63,378 nucleotides of DNA from JBMNPT01 sp050943735 (GTDB lineage Bacteria; Bacillota; Clostridia; Oscillospirales; RGIG577): contig JBMNPT010000011.1 of NCBI GenBank assembly GCA_050943735.1, positions 1 to 63,378 on the forward strand, read 5' to 3'. Shown one piece after another: positions 18,516 to 27,108 of the stretch (its first letter is position 1; every line of letters begins with the position of its first letter). Below the pieces are notes generated by a model, which was given only the letters and a program-made list of their open reading frames with translations, searched no databases and was not told the origin of the DNA. Position numbers and translations under genes: made by a program.

Positions 18516-19687
18516 TGGAGTATGAGCGGCTGTATTCCCGCAAGGTGGCCACCATCAAACCGTCGGGCATCCGCAAATTTTTTGACATTGTGACCCAGAT
18601 GCAGGGAGCGATTTCGCTGGGGGTGGGGGAGCCGGATTTTGAAACGCCCTACCTGGCCCGGCGGGGGGCCATCGACGCCATTGAGATGGGTAAGACTTTT
18701 TATACCTCCAACTGGGGGCTGATGGAGCTGCGGCGGGAGATTGCCCGGTATATGGAGCGGCAGTTCCATGTGAAATACGAACCGCAGGATGAGATCATGG
18801 TGTCGGTGGGCGGCAGCGAAGCCATTGACAACGTGATCCGTTCTTTTGTGGATGTGGGGGATGAGGTGCTCATCCCGGAGCCTTGTTTTGTGTGTTACGC
18901 GCCGTTGGTGACCATGGCGGGGGGCACACCGGTGCCGTTGGAGACCCGGATGGAGGATGAGTTCCGGCTGCGGCCCGACGCGCTGGAGGCGGCCATTACC
19001 CCCCGCACCAAGATGCTGGTGCTGCCCTATCCCAACAATCCCACCGGAGCGGTGATGGAACGGCAGGATCTGGAGGAGATTGCCCGGGTGCTTCGCAAGA
19101 CCGATGTGCTGGTGCTGTCGGATGAGATTTACGCGGAGCTGACCTATAGTGGGCCCCATACCTGTTTTGCCGACATCCCCGGCATGTGGGAGAGAACCTT
19201 TGTGGTGAGTGGATTTTCCAAGGCCTTTGCCATGACGGGCTGGCGGCTGGGATATGTGTGCGCACCCAAGGGACTGGTGGCGCCCATTGTGAAGATTCAC
19301 CAGTTCGGCATCATGAGCGCGCCCACCATGAGCCAGTTTGCGGGCATCACCGCCATGCAGAAGTGCATGGATGAGGTGGAACATATGCGGGAGCAGTATG
19401 ATCTGCGCCGGCGGTATTTGCTGGGGGAACTGCGCAGCATGGGGCTGAGCTGTTTTGAACCCCAGGGAGCGTTTTACATGTTCCCGTCCATTCGCAGTAC
19501 CGGCCTGTCCAGTGAGGAGTTCTGTGAACGGCTGCTGCAGGAGAAGAAGGTGGCGGTGGTGCCGGGCAATGCCTTTGGTGATTGCGGCGAAGGGCATGTG
19601 CGCATTTCCTACGCCTATTCCATGGAGCATCTCAAAGAGGCGGTCAAGCGGATGCGGGCATTTATTAAAGACTTGAAGGGCCAGTGA
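18512..19687 (+). CDS. PLP-dependent class I/II aminotransferase
   Basis: A 391-residue fold-type I aminotransferase (AspAT Ib-like). The PLP lysine is in SGFSKAFAMTGWRLG (about residue 234), NNPTG binds the cofactor region, and an SDEIYAEL segment is present. The exact substrate cannot be read from sequence; its coupling to an Lrp regulator suggests an aromatic, branched-chain or aspartate-type amino acid. It overlaps both neighbours by 4 bases. Confidence 0.9.
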   Translation: MMEYERLYSRKVATIKPSGIRKFFDIVTQMQGAISLGVGEPDFETPYLARRGAIDAIEMGKTFYTSNWGLMELRREIARYMERQFHVKYEPQDEIMVSVGGSEAIDNVIRSFVDVGDEVLIPEPCFVCYAPLVTMAGGTPVPLETRMEDEFRLRPDALEAAITPRTKMLVLPYPNNPTGAVMERQDLEEIARVLRKTDVLVLSDEIYAELTYSGPHTCFADIPGMWERTFVVSGFSKAFAMTGWRLGYVCAPKGLVAPIVKIHQFGIMSAPTMSQFAGITAMQKCMDEVEHMREQYDLRRRYLLGELRSMGLSCFEPQGAFYMFPSIRSTGLSSEEFCERLLQEKKVAVVPGNAFGDCGEGHVRISYAYSMEHLKEAVKRMRAFIKDLKGQ

Positions 19688-20850
19688 TAGAAGTGACAGA
19701 TCAAAAGGTATATCTGGGCAGTTGTGATACCTATGAGGTGGACCGGCTGGAGCAGCTTTTGTGGCAGGGGCTGGAAAAGCTGGGCGGAGAGCCGGTGGTG
19801 CAGCCGGGACAGCGGGTGTTTCTCAAGGTGAATTTGCTGATGAAACGCAGGCCGGAGGAGGCGGTGACCACTCATCCGGCGGTGGCGGAGGCGGCTGCCC
19901 GGGTGGTGAAGGCACTGGGCGGGATTCCGGTGATCGGAGACAGCCCGGGAGGCCCCATGACCGAGCAGAGTCTGCGTGCCTCCTATCGCATCAGCGGGAT
20001 GGAAGAGGCGGCTCGCCGCAGCGGCGCGGAGCTCAATCTGGATCTGTCGGTGCGGGAGGTCTCCTGTCCGGACGGTGTGGTGAGTCATAGTTTTCGCTGC
20101 TTGGACGCGGTGTGCCGGGCGGATGCGGTGTGGTCGCTGTGCAAGCTCAAGACCCATGGCATGCTCACCTTCACCGGCGCGGTGAAAAACCTGTACGGTG
20201 TGATTCCGGGGCTGACCAAAGCGGAGTATCACTACCGGTTCCCCAGTAAGCTGCCCTTCTGTGATATGCTGGTGGATCTGTGCAGTTGTATCCGGCCCAC
20301 CCTCAGTATTATGGACGGCGTGGTGGCCATGGAGGGAGACGGTCCGTCGGGGGGCACTCCCCGGCCCATGGGCGTGGTGTTGATGGCCCGAGACCCCTAT
20401 GTGTGTGACGTGGCGGCTTGTGATCTCATCGGCTTTTCCCGGGAACAGGTGCCGTTGTGGCTGCAGGCTGCCCAGAGGGGCCTGAGCCCGGAGGACGCCC
20501 AGGGACTCCTCTATGTGGGAGAACAGCCCCAGCGGTTCCGGGTGACCGATTTTCGGAGGCCTTCTTCCATGTCCATCACCTTTGTAGGAGGCGTGCCCCG
20601 TTGGTTGCGGGGACCGCTGTTTGACCTGCTCAGTCCCAAGCCGTCCATTGTGGCGGAGAAATGTGTGGGCTGCGGGCAGTGTGCCCGGGCCTGTCCGGCG
20701 CATACCATTACGGTGGAAGGCGGCCGGGCGGTGATTCACGGGGAAAAATGTATCAAATGCTACTGCTGTCATGAGCTGTGCCCGGAGCGGGCGGTGCGCA
20801 TCCGGCGGGGCCTGTTGCAAAAATTTATAGGACAGGGAGGCGCGGGATGA
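19684..20850 (+). CDS. DUF362 protein with C-terminal 2x[4Fe-4S] ferredoxin domain
   Basis: A 388-residue protein. The N-terminal 300 residues are DUF362 (FLKVNLLM, TTHPAVAEAAA, GDSPGGP, KLKTHGM). The C-terminus carries two ferredoxin motifs, CVGCGQCARACP and CIKCYCCHELCP. Family members are redox proteins of unknown reaction. The GTG start overlaps the aminotransferase stop (GTGA), and its own stop overlaps ispE (ATGA). The clustering suggests an electron-transfer role linked to amino-acid or isoprenoid metabolism, but this is inference. Confidence 0.88.
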   Translation: MIEVTDQKVYLGSCDTYEVDRLEQLLWQGLEKLGGEPVVQPGQRVFLKVNLLMKRRPEEAVTTHPAVAEAAARVVKALGGIPVIGDSPGGPMTEQSLRASYRISGMEEAARRSGAELNLDLSVREVSCPDGVVSHSFRCLDAVCRADAVWSLCKLKTHGMLTFTGAVKNLYGVIPGLTKAEYHYRFPSKLPFCDMLVDLCSCIRPTLSIMDGVVAMEGDGPSGGTPRPMGVVLMARDPYVCDVAACDLIGFSREQVPLWLQAAQRGLSPEDAQGLLYVGEQPQRFRVTDFRRPSSMSITFVGGVPRWLRGPLFDLLSPKPSIVAEKCVGCGQCARACPAHTITVEGGRAVIHGEKCIKCYCCHELCPERAVRIRRGLLQKFIGQGGAG

Positions 20851-21725
20851 AAGAAATAGAGATCAATACCCATGCCAAGCTCAATCTCACGCTGGACGTG
20901 GTGCGGAAGCGTCCAGATGGGTATCACGATTTGAAAATGATTATGCAGAGTGTGACGCTGCACGATACAGTGACCCTCCGGCGGACGGAGGAGACAGGGG
21001 TGCGGCTCACCACCAATCTGGGGTATCTGCCCACCGATGATGGAAACATCGCGGTGAAAGCGGCCCGGCTGTTTTTCCAGCAGACGGGGGTGCGGCCGGA
21101 GGGGCTGCACATCCATATTGAAAAGCGGATTCCGGTGGCGGCGGGACTGGCCGGCGGCAGCGGCAATGGAGCGGGGGTGCTCAAAGGGCTAAACCGGTTG
21201 TACGAAACCGGGTATACTCCCCAGCAGCTGCGGGAATTGGGGGTTCGCATTGGAGCGGATGTTCCCTTTTCTCTGCTGGGCGGGACGGCGCTGGCAGAGG
21301 GGATCGGAGAGATTCTCACCCCGCTGAAAGCCATGCCCAGCTGCTTCATCACATTGGTGAAGCCGCCCTTCAACATATCTACCCCCAAAATTTTCGGCAA
21401 GCTTCGAGTGGCCAAGGTGCGGTACCGGCCGGATACGGCGGGTGCGCTGCGGGCGCTGGAAGAGGGCCGTCTGGGGGATCTGGCCCGGCGTATGTACAAC
21501 GTGCTGGAGCCGGTGACAGCCAGTGAACATGGTTCCATCCGGAGTCTGGAGCGGCGAATGTTGGAATTTGGGGCGCTGGGGAGCATCATGAGCGGCAGCG
21601 GTCCCACTGTATTCGGCGTGTTTGATGAGCTGCGGCGGGCGGAAAATGCCTATGAATATTTTGCCGCGCGGTTTGCGGACGTGGCGCTGTGCAATCCCTT
21701 CAACGGACAGGCGGAACCGGTATAA
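20847..21725 (+). CDS. ispE: 4-diphosphocytidyl-2-C-methyl-D-erythritol kinase
   Basis: A 292-residue GHMP kinase: opening HAKLNLTLDVV and RPDGYHDL, which identify IspE, and the ATP-binding glycine loop PVAAGLAGGSGNGAG. The loop is less canonical than the usual AGLGGGSSDAA. The enzyme phosphorylates CDP-ME in the MEP isoprenoid pathway. The start at 20847 overlaps the upstream stop by 4 bases; a longer in-frame reading from 20778 lies inside the DUF362 gene. Confidence 0.93.
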   Translation: MKEIEINTHAKLNLTLDVVRKRPDGYHDLKMIMQSVTLHDTVTLRRTEETGVRLTTNLGYLPTDDGNIAVKAARLFFQQTGVRPEGLHIHIEKRIPVAAGLAGGSGNGAGVLKGLNRLYETGYTPQQLRELGVRIGADVPFSLLGGTALAEGIGEILTPLKAMPSCFITLVKPPFNISTPKIFGKLRVAKVRYRPDTAGALRALEEGRLGDLARRMYNVLEPVTASEHGSIRSLERRMLEFGALGSIMSGSGPTVFGVFDELRRAENAYEYFAARFADVALCNPFNGQAEPV

Positions 21726-21779
21726 GGGTCTTATTCCGTGGCGATACTGGAGGTATCGGCGGAAGGAGGCCAGAGGGAT

Positions 21780-22421
21780 ATGACAGACAGAGTGCGGGTG
21801 ATGGCAGCCTGTGGGCTTTTGATGATTCTCAGTGGACTTTCTTATGGAGGGGCGCTGGAACAGCAGGTGAGTCAGCAGGTGGTGCGGTTGCACATCGTGG
21901 CCAACAGTGACAGTCCGGAAGACCAGCGGCTCAAACTGCAGGTGCGGGATGCGGTGCTGGAGCAGTGCGGAGAGTGGTTTACAGGAGGCACAGCACAGCA
22001 GGTGCGGGAGAATCTGGCTGGCCGGCTGGAAGAGCTGGAGCGGGTGTGTGAGGAAGAAGCGGCTTTGCAGGGTCGGCCCTGTGAAGCCACCGCAACTCTC
22101 ACCACCATGTACTTTTCCACCCGGGACTATGGAGCTTTTTCCCTGCCTGCGGGGCAATATGAGGCCCTGCGGGTGGAGTTGGGGGAAGGCCAGGGACATA
22201 ATTGGTGGTGTGTGATGTACCCGCCGCTGTGTGTGGGTACAGCCACTGGGTTGCCAGACCCGGAAGAGGTGTGCCGGCAGTATCAGCTGGAGGATGGAAC
22301 CATTGATTTGATCACTTCGCCCCAGGGAGATGGAAAAGCCCAGGTGAAATTCAAGCTGGCCGAGTGGTATGGCCAGGGCCGGCAATGGCTGGCTCAGTGT
22401 CTGGGGCGCTCACAGAAATAA
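21780..22421 (+). CDS. spoIIR: Stage II sporulation protein R
   Basis: A 213-residue secreted protein: N-terminal hydrophobic segment (VMAACGLLMILSGLSYG), then the SpoIIR core with VRLHIVANSDSPEDQ and NWWCVMYPPLC. SpoIIR is made in the forespore under SigF and signals SpoIIGA in the septal membrane to process pro-SigE. The start at 21780 is 10 bases after GGAAGGAGG; the upstream GTG at 21738 has no ribosome site. It follows ispE by 54 bases and ends at a terminator. Confidence 0.93.
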   Translation: MTDRVRVMAACGLLMILSGLSYGGALEQQVSQQVVRLHIVANSDSPEDQRLKLQVRDAVLEQCGEWFTGGTAQQVRENLAGRLEELERVCEEEAALQGRPCEATATLTTMYFSTRDYGAFSLPAGQYEALRVELGEGQGHNWWCVMYPPLCVGTATGLPDPEEVCRQYQLEDGTIDLITSPQGDGKAQVKFKLAEWYGQGRQWLAQCLGRSQK

Positions 22422-22450
22422 AAAAAGGACGGGAATCCCGTCCTTTTTTT
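22421..22450. terminator. Bidirectional terminator between spoIIR and a small minus-strand gene
   Basis: AAAAAAGGACGGGA pairs with TCCCGTCCTTTTTT. It has a T-run in both directions and serves two convergent genes. Confidence 0.93.
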
Positions 22451-22457
22451 GTTTGGG

Positions 22458-22628
22458 TTACATCAGGTTGTCCACAATGGTCCCCACGCTGTGGAGGGTG
22501 CGGCTCACCTGTTTTTTGGCGGTTTTGAGCTTGTGGTTTTTGGCCATGGGACCAGCAGCCATCATGGAGACGGCGCCGCCCAGAACGGCAGCGGTGGCCA
22601 GCCCGGTGTAAAGTGCGGTTTTGTTCAT
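22458..22628 (-). CDS. Small protein of 56 residues with hydrophobic N-terminal segment
   Basis: Read on the minus strand from ATG at 22628 to TAA at 22458-22460. It starts MNKTALYTGLATAAVLGG, a short Ala/Gly/Val-rich membrane or signal segment, then a basic stretch (KNHKLKTAKKQVSR) and a C-terminus VGTIVDNLM. GAGGGAG lies 6 bases upstream, and it shares the bidirectional terminator with spoIIR. Ribosome site, codon use and terminator argue that it is real. Family not recognised. Confidence 0.7.
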   Translation of the reverse strand: MNKTALYTGLATAAVLGGAVSMMAAGPMAKNHKLKTAKKQVSRTLHSVGTIVDNLM

Positions 22629-22766
22629 GTGCGCTCCCTCTTTTCTGTTGATTTTGCTTTCGCAAGAGTATTGTGTGTCAAACAGCGGATTTTATGGCCA
22701 GTACATGTTGGCAAAACAGTTGATTTTTTCAAATTTACGCGCATTTGCTACCCAAGCCTGTGGGAA

Positions 22767-22777
22767 TGTGGTATACT
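22767..22777 (+). promoter_or_regulatory. Extended -10 promoter (TGTGGTATACT) for fhs operon
   Basis: TRTGn followed by TATACT, 46 bases before fhs. The -35 region is poor (TTGCTA at 22745-22750 is too far away). Confidence 0.55.
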
Positions 22778-22823
22778 GAAACCATTCAGAAGGGACATTC
22801 TGTTGGAAACGGAGGAAGCGGAT

Positions 22824-24494
22824 ATGCGCACAGATATTGAGATTGCTCAGAGCGCCCATATGTTGCCCATTGGCGAGGTGGCACAATCGCTGGGGATCCA
22901 GCCGGAGGAGCTGGAATTGTATGGAAAGTACAAGGCCAAGCTGTCCTATGAGCTGGAACAGCGGGTGGCGGGGGAGCCGGATGGACGGCTGATTCTGGTG
23001 ACCGCCATCAACCCCACTCCGGCGGGAGAGGGCAAGACCACCACGACAGTGGGACTGGGGCAGGCCATGGGCCGGTTGGGCAAACGGGCGGTGATTGCGC
23101 TGCGGGAGCCTTCGCTGGGGCCGGTGTTCGGCATCAAAGGCGGAGCGGCTGGCGGCGGATATGCCCAGGTGGTGCCTATGGAGGATATCAACCTGCATTT
23201 TACCGGGGATATGCACGCCATCACAGCGGCCAATAACCTGCTGTGTGCCGCCATTGACAACCATATCCAGCAGGGCAACGCCCTGGGGATTGACCCCCGC
23301 CGGATCACCTTCAAGCGGGTGATGGATATGAATGACCGGGCCCTGCGAAACATCGTGGTGGGACTGGGGGGTAAGGTCAACGGAGTGCCCCGGGAAGACG
23401 GCTTTATGATTACGGTGGCCAGCGAAATCATGGCCATTCTGTGCCTGGCGCAGGATCTGATGGACCTGAAGGAGCGGTTTGCCAATATTATGGTGGGCTA
23501 TACCTATGAGGGCAAGCCGGTGTACTGCCGGGACATCGGGGTGCAGGGAGCCATGGCTACCCTCATGAAGGACGCCATCCATCCGAATCTGGTGCAGACG
23601 CTGGAAAATACCCCCTGTCTGATGCATGGAGGTCCTTTTGCCAACATTGCCCATGGGTGCAACAGTGTCAAGGCCACCCGGCTGGCGCTCAAGCTGGCGG
23701 ATTACGCCATCACCGAGGCGGGCTTCGGAGCGGATTTGGGCGCGGAGAAATTTTTGGACATCAAGTGCGTCAAGGCGGGGCTGAAGCCGGATTGTGTAGT
23801 GTTGGTGGCCACTGTGCGGGCGCTGAAATACAACGGCGGAGTGGCCCGGGCGGAGCTGGCGGCGGAAAACGTGGAAGCGGTGCGCAGCGGCGCGGCCAAT
23901 CTGCAAAAGCACATTGAGAATATCCAGCAGTATGGATTGCCGTTGGTGGTGGCGCTCAACCGGTTTGCCACCGATACCCAGACGGAGATCGACGCGGTGC
24001 GGGAGATCTGCGGTCAGTATGGCGTGGAGTGCGTGCTGGCAGAGGGCTTTGCCCGGGGCGGCGAGGGCATGGAAGAACTGGCCCGCCGGGTGTGTGACAT
24101 CTGTGACAGCGGGGAGAGCCATTTCCAGCCGCTCTATCCGGCGGAGATGAGCCTGGAGGAAAAGGCACGTACCATCGTGCGGAAGATTTACGGCGGCGAT
24201 GATGTGCGGTTTGAGACAGGAGCGGCCAAACAGCTCCGGGAGATCGAGGCGCTGGGGTATGGTCATCTGCCGGTGTGCATGGCCAAGACCCAGTATTCCC
24301 TGTCGGACGATCAGAGCCGGCTGGGGCGGCCCACCGGATTTACCGTCACAGTGCGGGATGTGCGCCTGTGCAGCGGAGCGGGGTTTGTGGTGATGCTCAC
24401 CGGGTCGATCATGACCATGCCCGGTCTGCCTCGGGACCCGGCGGCCAATCACATTGACATTGATGAAGCGGGCTCCATCACCGGCCTGTTCTGA
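22824..24494 (+). CDS. fhs: Formate-tetrahydrofolate ligase
   Basis: A 556-residue enzyme, the usual family length. The P-loop NPTPAGEGKTTTTVGLGQ near residue 65 and the GGYAQVVPMEDINLHFTGD block are diagnostic. It makes 10-formyl-THF from formate, THF and ATP, for purine synthesis, fMet-tRNA or the Wood-Ljungdahl methyl branch. The start at 22824 follows GGAGG by 8 bases; the open frame upstream is not coding. First gene of an operon with tsaE, tsaB, rpiB and upp. Confidence 0.97.
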   Translation: MRTDIEIAQSAHMLPIGEVAQSLGIQPEELELYGKYKAKLSYELEQRVAGEPDGRLILVTAINPTPAGEGKTTTTVGLGQAMGRLGKRAVIALREPSLGPVFGIKGGAAGGGYAQVVPMEDINLHFTGDMHAITAANNLLCAAIDNHIQQGNALGIDPRRITFKRVMDMNDRALRNIVVGLGGKVNGVPREDGFMITVASEIMAILCLAQDLMDLKERFANIMVGYTYEGKPVYCRDIGVQGAMATLMKDAIHPNLVQTLENTPCLMHGGPFANIAHGCNSVKATRLALKLADYAITEAGFGADLGAEKFLDIKCVKAGLKPDCVVLVATVRALKYNGGVARAELAAENVEAVRSGAANLQKHIENIQQYGLPLVVALNRFATDTQTEIDAVREICGQYGVECVLAEGFARGGEGMEELARRVCDICDSGESHFQPLYPAEMSLEEKARTIVRKIYGGDDVRFETGAAKQLREIEALGYGHLPVCMAKTQYSLSDDQSRLGRPTGFTVTVRDVRLCSGAGFVVMLTGSIMTMPGLPRDPAANHIDIDEAGSITGLF

Positions 24495-24504
24495 GGAGAA
24501 ATAC

Positions 24505-24927
24505 ATGGAATACATCACCCACAGCGAAGAGGAAACCCAGGAGGTGGGCCGTCAGCTGGGGCAGCGGCTCCAGCCCAATGACGTGATTGCCTATTTCGGG
24601 GATCTGGGGGCGGGCAAAACCGCCTTCACCAAAGGAGTGGCACAGGGACTGGACATCCAGGAGTATGTCACCAGTCCCACCTTCAGCATCGTCAGTGAGT
24701 ATGAGGGGCGGCTGCCGCTGTATCATTTTGACGTGTACCGCATCCAGGACGGCGACGCTCTGTATGACATCGGGTATTATGACTATCTGGAAAACGGCGG
24801 GGTGTGCGCCATCGAGTGGAGCGAGAACATCGAGGCGTATCTGCCGCCCCGGTATTATCGGGTGAGCATTGCCCGGGGCACGGAGGAGAGCGACCGGGTG
24901 ATCACCATAGAGAAGATGGGAGAGTAA
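24505..24927 (+). CDS. tsaE: tRNA threonylcarbamoyladenosine ATPase TsaE
   Basis: A 140-residue P-loop protein with Walker A GDLGAGKT, TSPTF and HFDVYRI motifs. TsaE works with TsaB and TsaD to make t6A37 on ANN-decoding tRNAs. GAGGAG precedes the ATG at 24505 by 6 bases. It is followed by tsaB after 6 bases; tsaD is not in this window. Confidence 0.95.
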   Translation: MEYITHSEEETQEVGRQLGQRLQPNDVIAYFGDLGAGKTAFTKGVAQGLDIQEYVTSPTFSIVSEYEGRLPLYHFDVYRIQDGDALYDIGYYDYLENGGVCAIEWSENIEAYLPPRYYRVSIARGTEESDRVITIEKMGE

Positions 24928-24933
24928 AAGGCA

Positions 24934-25677
24934 ATGATAGTGTTAGGTGTGGATTCTTCGGCGCGGTCGGCCAGTGTGGCGGTGGCGCAGGAGGATGTGA
25001 TCCTGGGGGAGAGCTTTCTCAACAATGGGCTCACCCATTCCCAGACGCTGCAGCCCATGGTGGATCATCTGCTGGAGGTGCTGGGCATGACGCTGGCAGA
25101 CATTGACGTCATGGCGGTGAACAGCGGACCGGGGTCTTTCACCGGCATCCGCATCGGCGTGGCGGCGGTGAAGGGGATGGCATTTGCCCGAGATACCGCC
25201 TGTGTGGGGGTGTCCACCCTGTACAGTCTGGCCCGCAATGTGGGTCCCTGGCCGGGGCTGATCTGCGCGGCGATGGATGCCCGGTGCGGACAGGTGTACA
25301 ACGCGCTGTTCCGTCAGGGCGAGAAGGGATTGGAGCGGCTGTGTGAGGACCGGGCCATTACGGTGTCCCAGCTGGCGCAAGAACTGGCAGAATGGAAAAA
25401 AAGTGTGATTTTTGTTGGAGATGGCGCGGCTTTGTGCTATAATAATATTTCAAAGGAGTTGCAGGACGTGGTTCTGGCTCCGGAGAATATCCGCTACGCG
25501 CGGGGCAGCAGCGTGGCATTGGCGGGACGGGAACTGTACGACCATCACCGGGTGAGTTCCTTTGAGCTGGTGCCCACTTATTTGCGGCCATCCCAGGCGG
25601 AACGGGAACGGACAGCCAGGATGGAAGCGGCCCGGGCGGCAGAGCAGGCCCTCAAAGAACAATCAAACAAATCGTGA
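24934..25677 (+). CDS. tsaB: tRNA threonylcarbamoyladenosine protein TsaB
   Basis: A 247-residue ASKHA-fold protein with the opening LGVDSSARSASVAV and the family signature NSGPGSFTGIRIG. It is a scaffold partner of TsaD and TsaE in t6A synthesis. The ribosome site (AAAGG) is weak, so coupling to tsaE is likely. The rpiB start is 14 bases downstream. Confidence 0.95.
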   Translation: MIVLGVDSSARSASVAVAQEDVILGESFLNNGLTHSQTLQPMVDHLLEVLGMTLADIDVMAVNSGPGSFTGIRIGVAAVKGMAFARDTACVGVSTLYSLARNVGPWPGLICAAMDARCGQVYNALFRQGEKGLERLCEDRAITVSQLAQELAEWKKSVIFVGDGAALCYNNISKELQDVVLAPENIRYARGSSVALAGRELYDHHRVSSFELVPTYLRPSQAERERTARMEAARAAEQALKEQSNKS

Positions 25678-25690
25678 AGGAGAAGGTGCA

Positions 25691-26134
25691 ATGATGATAG
25701 CATTGGGAAGCGACCATGGCGGCTACCAGCTGAAAGAAACCATCAAGCAGCACTTGCTGGACAAGGGCTACGAGGTGAAGGATTACGGCACATACAGCGA
25801 GGAATCCTGTGACTATCCCCAGTACGGCAAGGCAGTGGGGAAAGCAGTGGCTTCCGGGGAATGTGAAAAGGGCATTTTGGTGTGTGGCACCGGCATTGGC
25901 ATCTCGCTGGCGGCCAATAAGGTGAAAGGGATTCGTGCGGCGGTGTGCAGCGACACGTACAGCGCCAAGTATACCCGTCTGCACAACGACGCCAACATTC
26001 TGGCCATGGGACAGAGAGTGGTAGGCCCTGGGCTGGCACTGGAGTTGGTGGATATTTTCCTGGCTACGGAATATGAAGGCGGCCGTCATCAGAAGCGGGT
26101 AGACCAGCTGATGGCCATTGAAAACGAGCAGTGA
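25691..26134 (+). CDS. rpiB: Ribose-5-phosphate isomerase B
   Basis: A 147-residue RpiB/LacAB enzyme with GSDHGGYQLKE at the start and the active-site segment CGTGIGISLAANKVKGIRAA. It interconverts ribose 5-phosphate and ribulose 5-phosphate. A GAAGGAGAAGG site precedes the ATG pair at 25691/25694. Its place before upp fits supply of PRPP for pyrimidine salvage. Confidence 0.95.
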   Translation: MMIALGSDHGGYQLKETIKQHLLDKGYEVKDYGTYSEESCDYPQYGKAVGKAVASGECEKGILVCGTGIGISLAANKVKGIRAAVCSDTYSAKYTRLHNDANILAMGQRVVGPGLALELVDIFLATEYEGGRHQKRVDQLMAIENEQ

Positions 26135-26151
26135 GAGTGGGAGGACAGGAT

Positions 26152-26784
26152 ATGCAAGCGAATGTAAAGATCATGGATCACCCCCTGATCCAGCACAAGG
26201 TATCCCTGCTGCGGGATAAGAATACAGGGGTAAAGGAATTCCGGGAAATGGTGGAAGAGATTGCCACCCTCATGTGCTATGAAGCCACTCGGGATCTGCC
26301 CACCAAAGAAGTAGAAATTGAAACACCAGTGGCGGTGGCCCGTACCAAGGTCATTTCCGGCAAGAAGCTAGCGATTGTGCCCATTCTGCGGGCTGGCCTG
26401 GGCATGGTAGACGGGATGCTGAAGCTGATTCCGGCGGCCAAGGTGGGCCATATCGGCGTGTATCGCGATCCGGAAACGGTCAAGCCGGTGGAGTATTACT
26501 GCAAGTTGCCTGTGGACGTGGCAGAGCGGGATGTCATTGTACTGGACCCCATGCTGGCCACCGGCGGCAGTGCCACTGCGGCCATTGAGGTGCTGAAGAA
26601 CCGCGGCGTAAAGAACATCAAGTTCATGTGCATCATCGCGGCTCCCGAAGGGATTCAGGCGCTGACCCAGGCCCACCCCGATGTGGAACTGTATGTGGCT
26701 GCGCTGGATCAGAAGCTCAATGACCACTATTACATTGTGCCCGGTCTGGGCGATGCGGGCGACCGCATTTTCGGCACCAAGTAA
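26152..26784 (+). CDS. upp: Uracil phosphoribosyltransferase
   Basis: A 210-residue enzyme with the typical N-terminus MDHPLIQHKVS and the PRPP-binding loop LDPMLATGGSA. It converts uracil and PRPP to UMP. The start at 26152 lies 5 bases after GGGAGGAC; the GTG at 26131 would add an untypical extension. Last gene of the fhs operon, followed by a strong terminator. A uracil permease (uraA) is present near 60.1 kb. Confidence 0.97.
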   Translation: MQANVKIMDHPLIQHKVSLLRDKNTGVKEFREMVEEIATLMCYEATRDLPTKEVEIETPVAVARTKVISGKKLAIVPILRAGLGMVDGMLKLIPAAKVGHIGVYRDPETVKPVEYYCKLPVDVAERDVIVLDPMLATGGSATAAIEVLKNRGVKNIKFMCIIAAPEGIQALTQAHPDVELYVAALDQKLNDHYYIVPGLGDAGDRIFGTK

Positions 26785-26842
26785 TCCCCAAAATCCGGCA
26801 GCAGGCCTTTGGGTATTTGCGCCGGGAACCATTCATCAAAAG

Positions 26843-26876
26843 AAAAGGGAACCTGAATTTCAGGTTCCCTTTTTTG
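26843..26876. terminator. Bidirectional terminator between upp and DUF4177 gene
   Basis: AAAAGGGAACCTGAA pairs with TTTCAGGTTCCCTTTT; T-runs on both sides. Confidence 0.93.
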
Positions 26877-26884
26877 TTTGGTTT

Positions 26885-27040
26885 TCAACCCGGTATTTCT
26901 CTGGAAAAGGTAATCAGCAGACTAATCTTCCAAAAATTCCAGTAGGTCATGCTGACCACTTCCCAGCCTTCCTTCGCCATGTCGTTCATGACCTGCTGGG
27001 CCTGGCTTTTTTTCACTTCCTCAATTTTGTATTCTTTCAT
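26885..27040 (-). CDS. DUF4177-like small protein
   Basis: A 51-residue protein beginning MKEYKIEEVKKSQAQQVMND, with the GWEVVSMTYWNFWKISLLITF core typical of small DUF4177 relatives. Function unknown; the core looks like a beta-sheet dimer. The start at 27040 is chosen by similarity and an AAAGGCGG site; the frame is open to 27112 but that part looks non-coding. It follows the SLH-like gene with a 68-base gap. Confidence 0.75.
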   Translation of the reverse strand: MKEYKIEEVKKSQAQQVMNDMAKEGWEVVSMTYWNFWKISLLITFSREIPG

Positions 27041-27108
27041 AATACATTGTCCGCCTTTCTCAGTAGTGGTTGGAAGCATTGATTCACAGGGTTCACAGAT
27101 CTCTGCTT

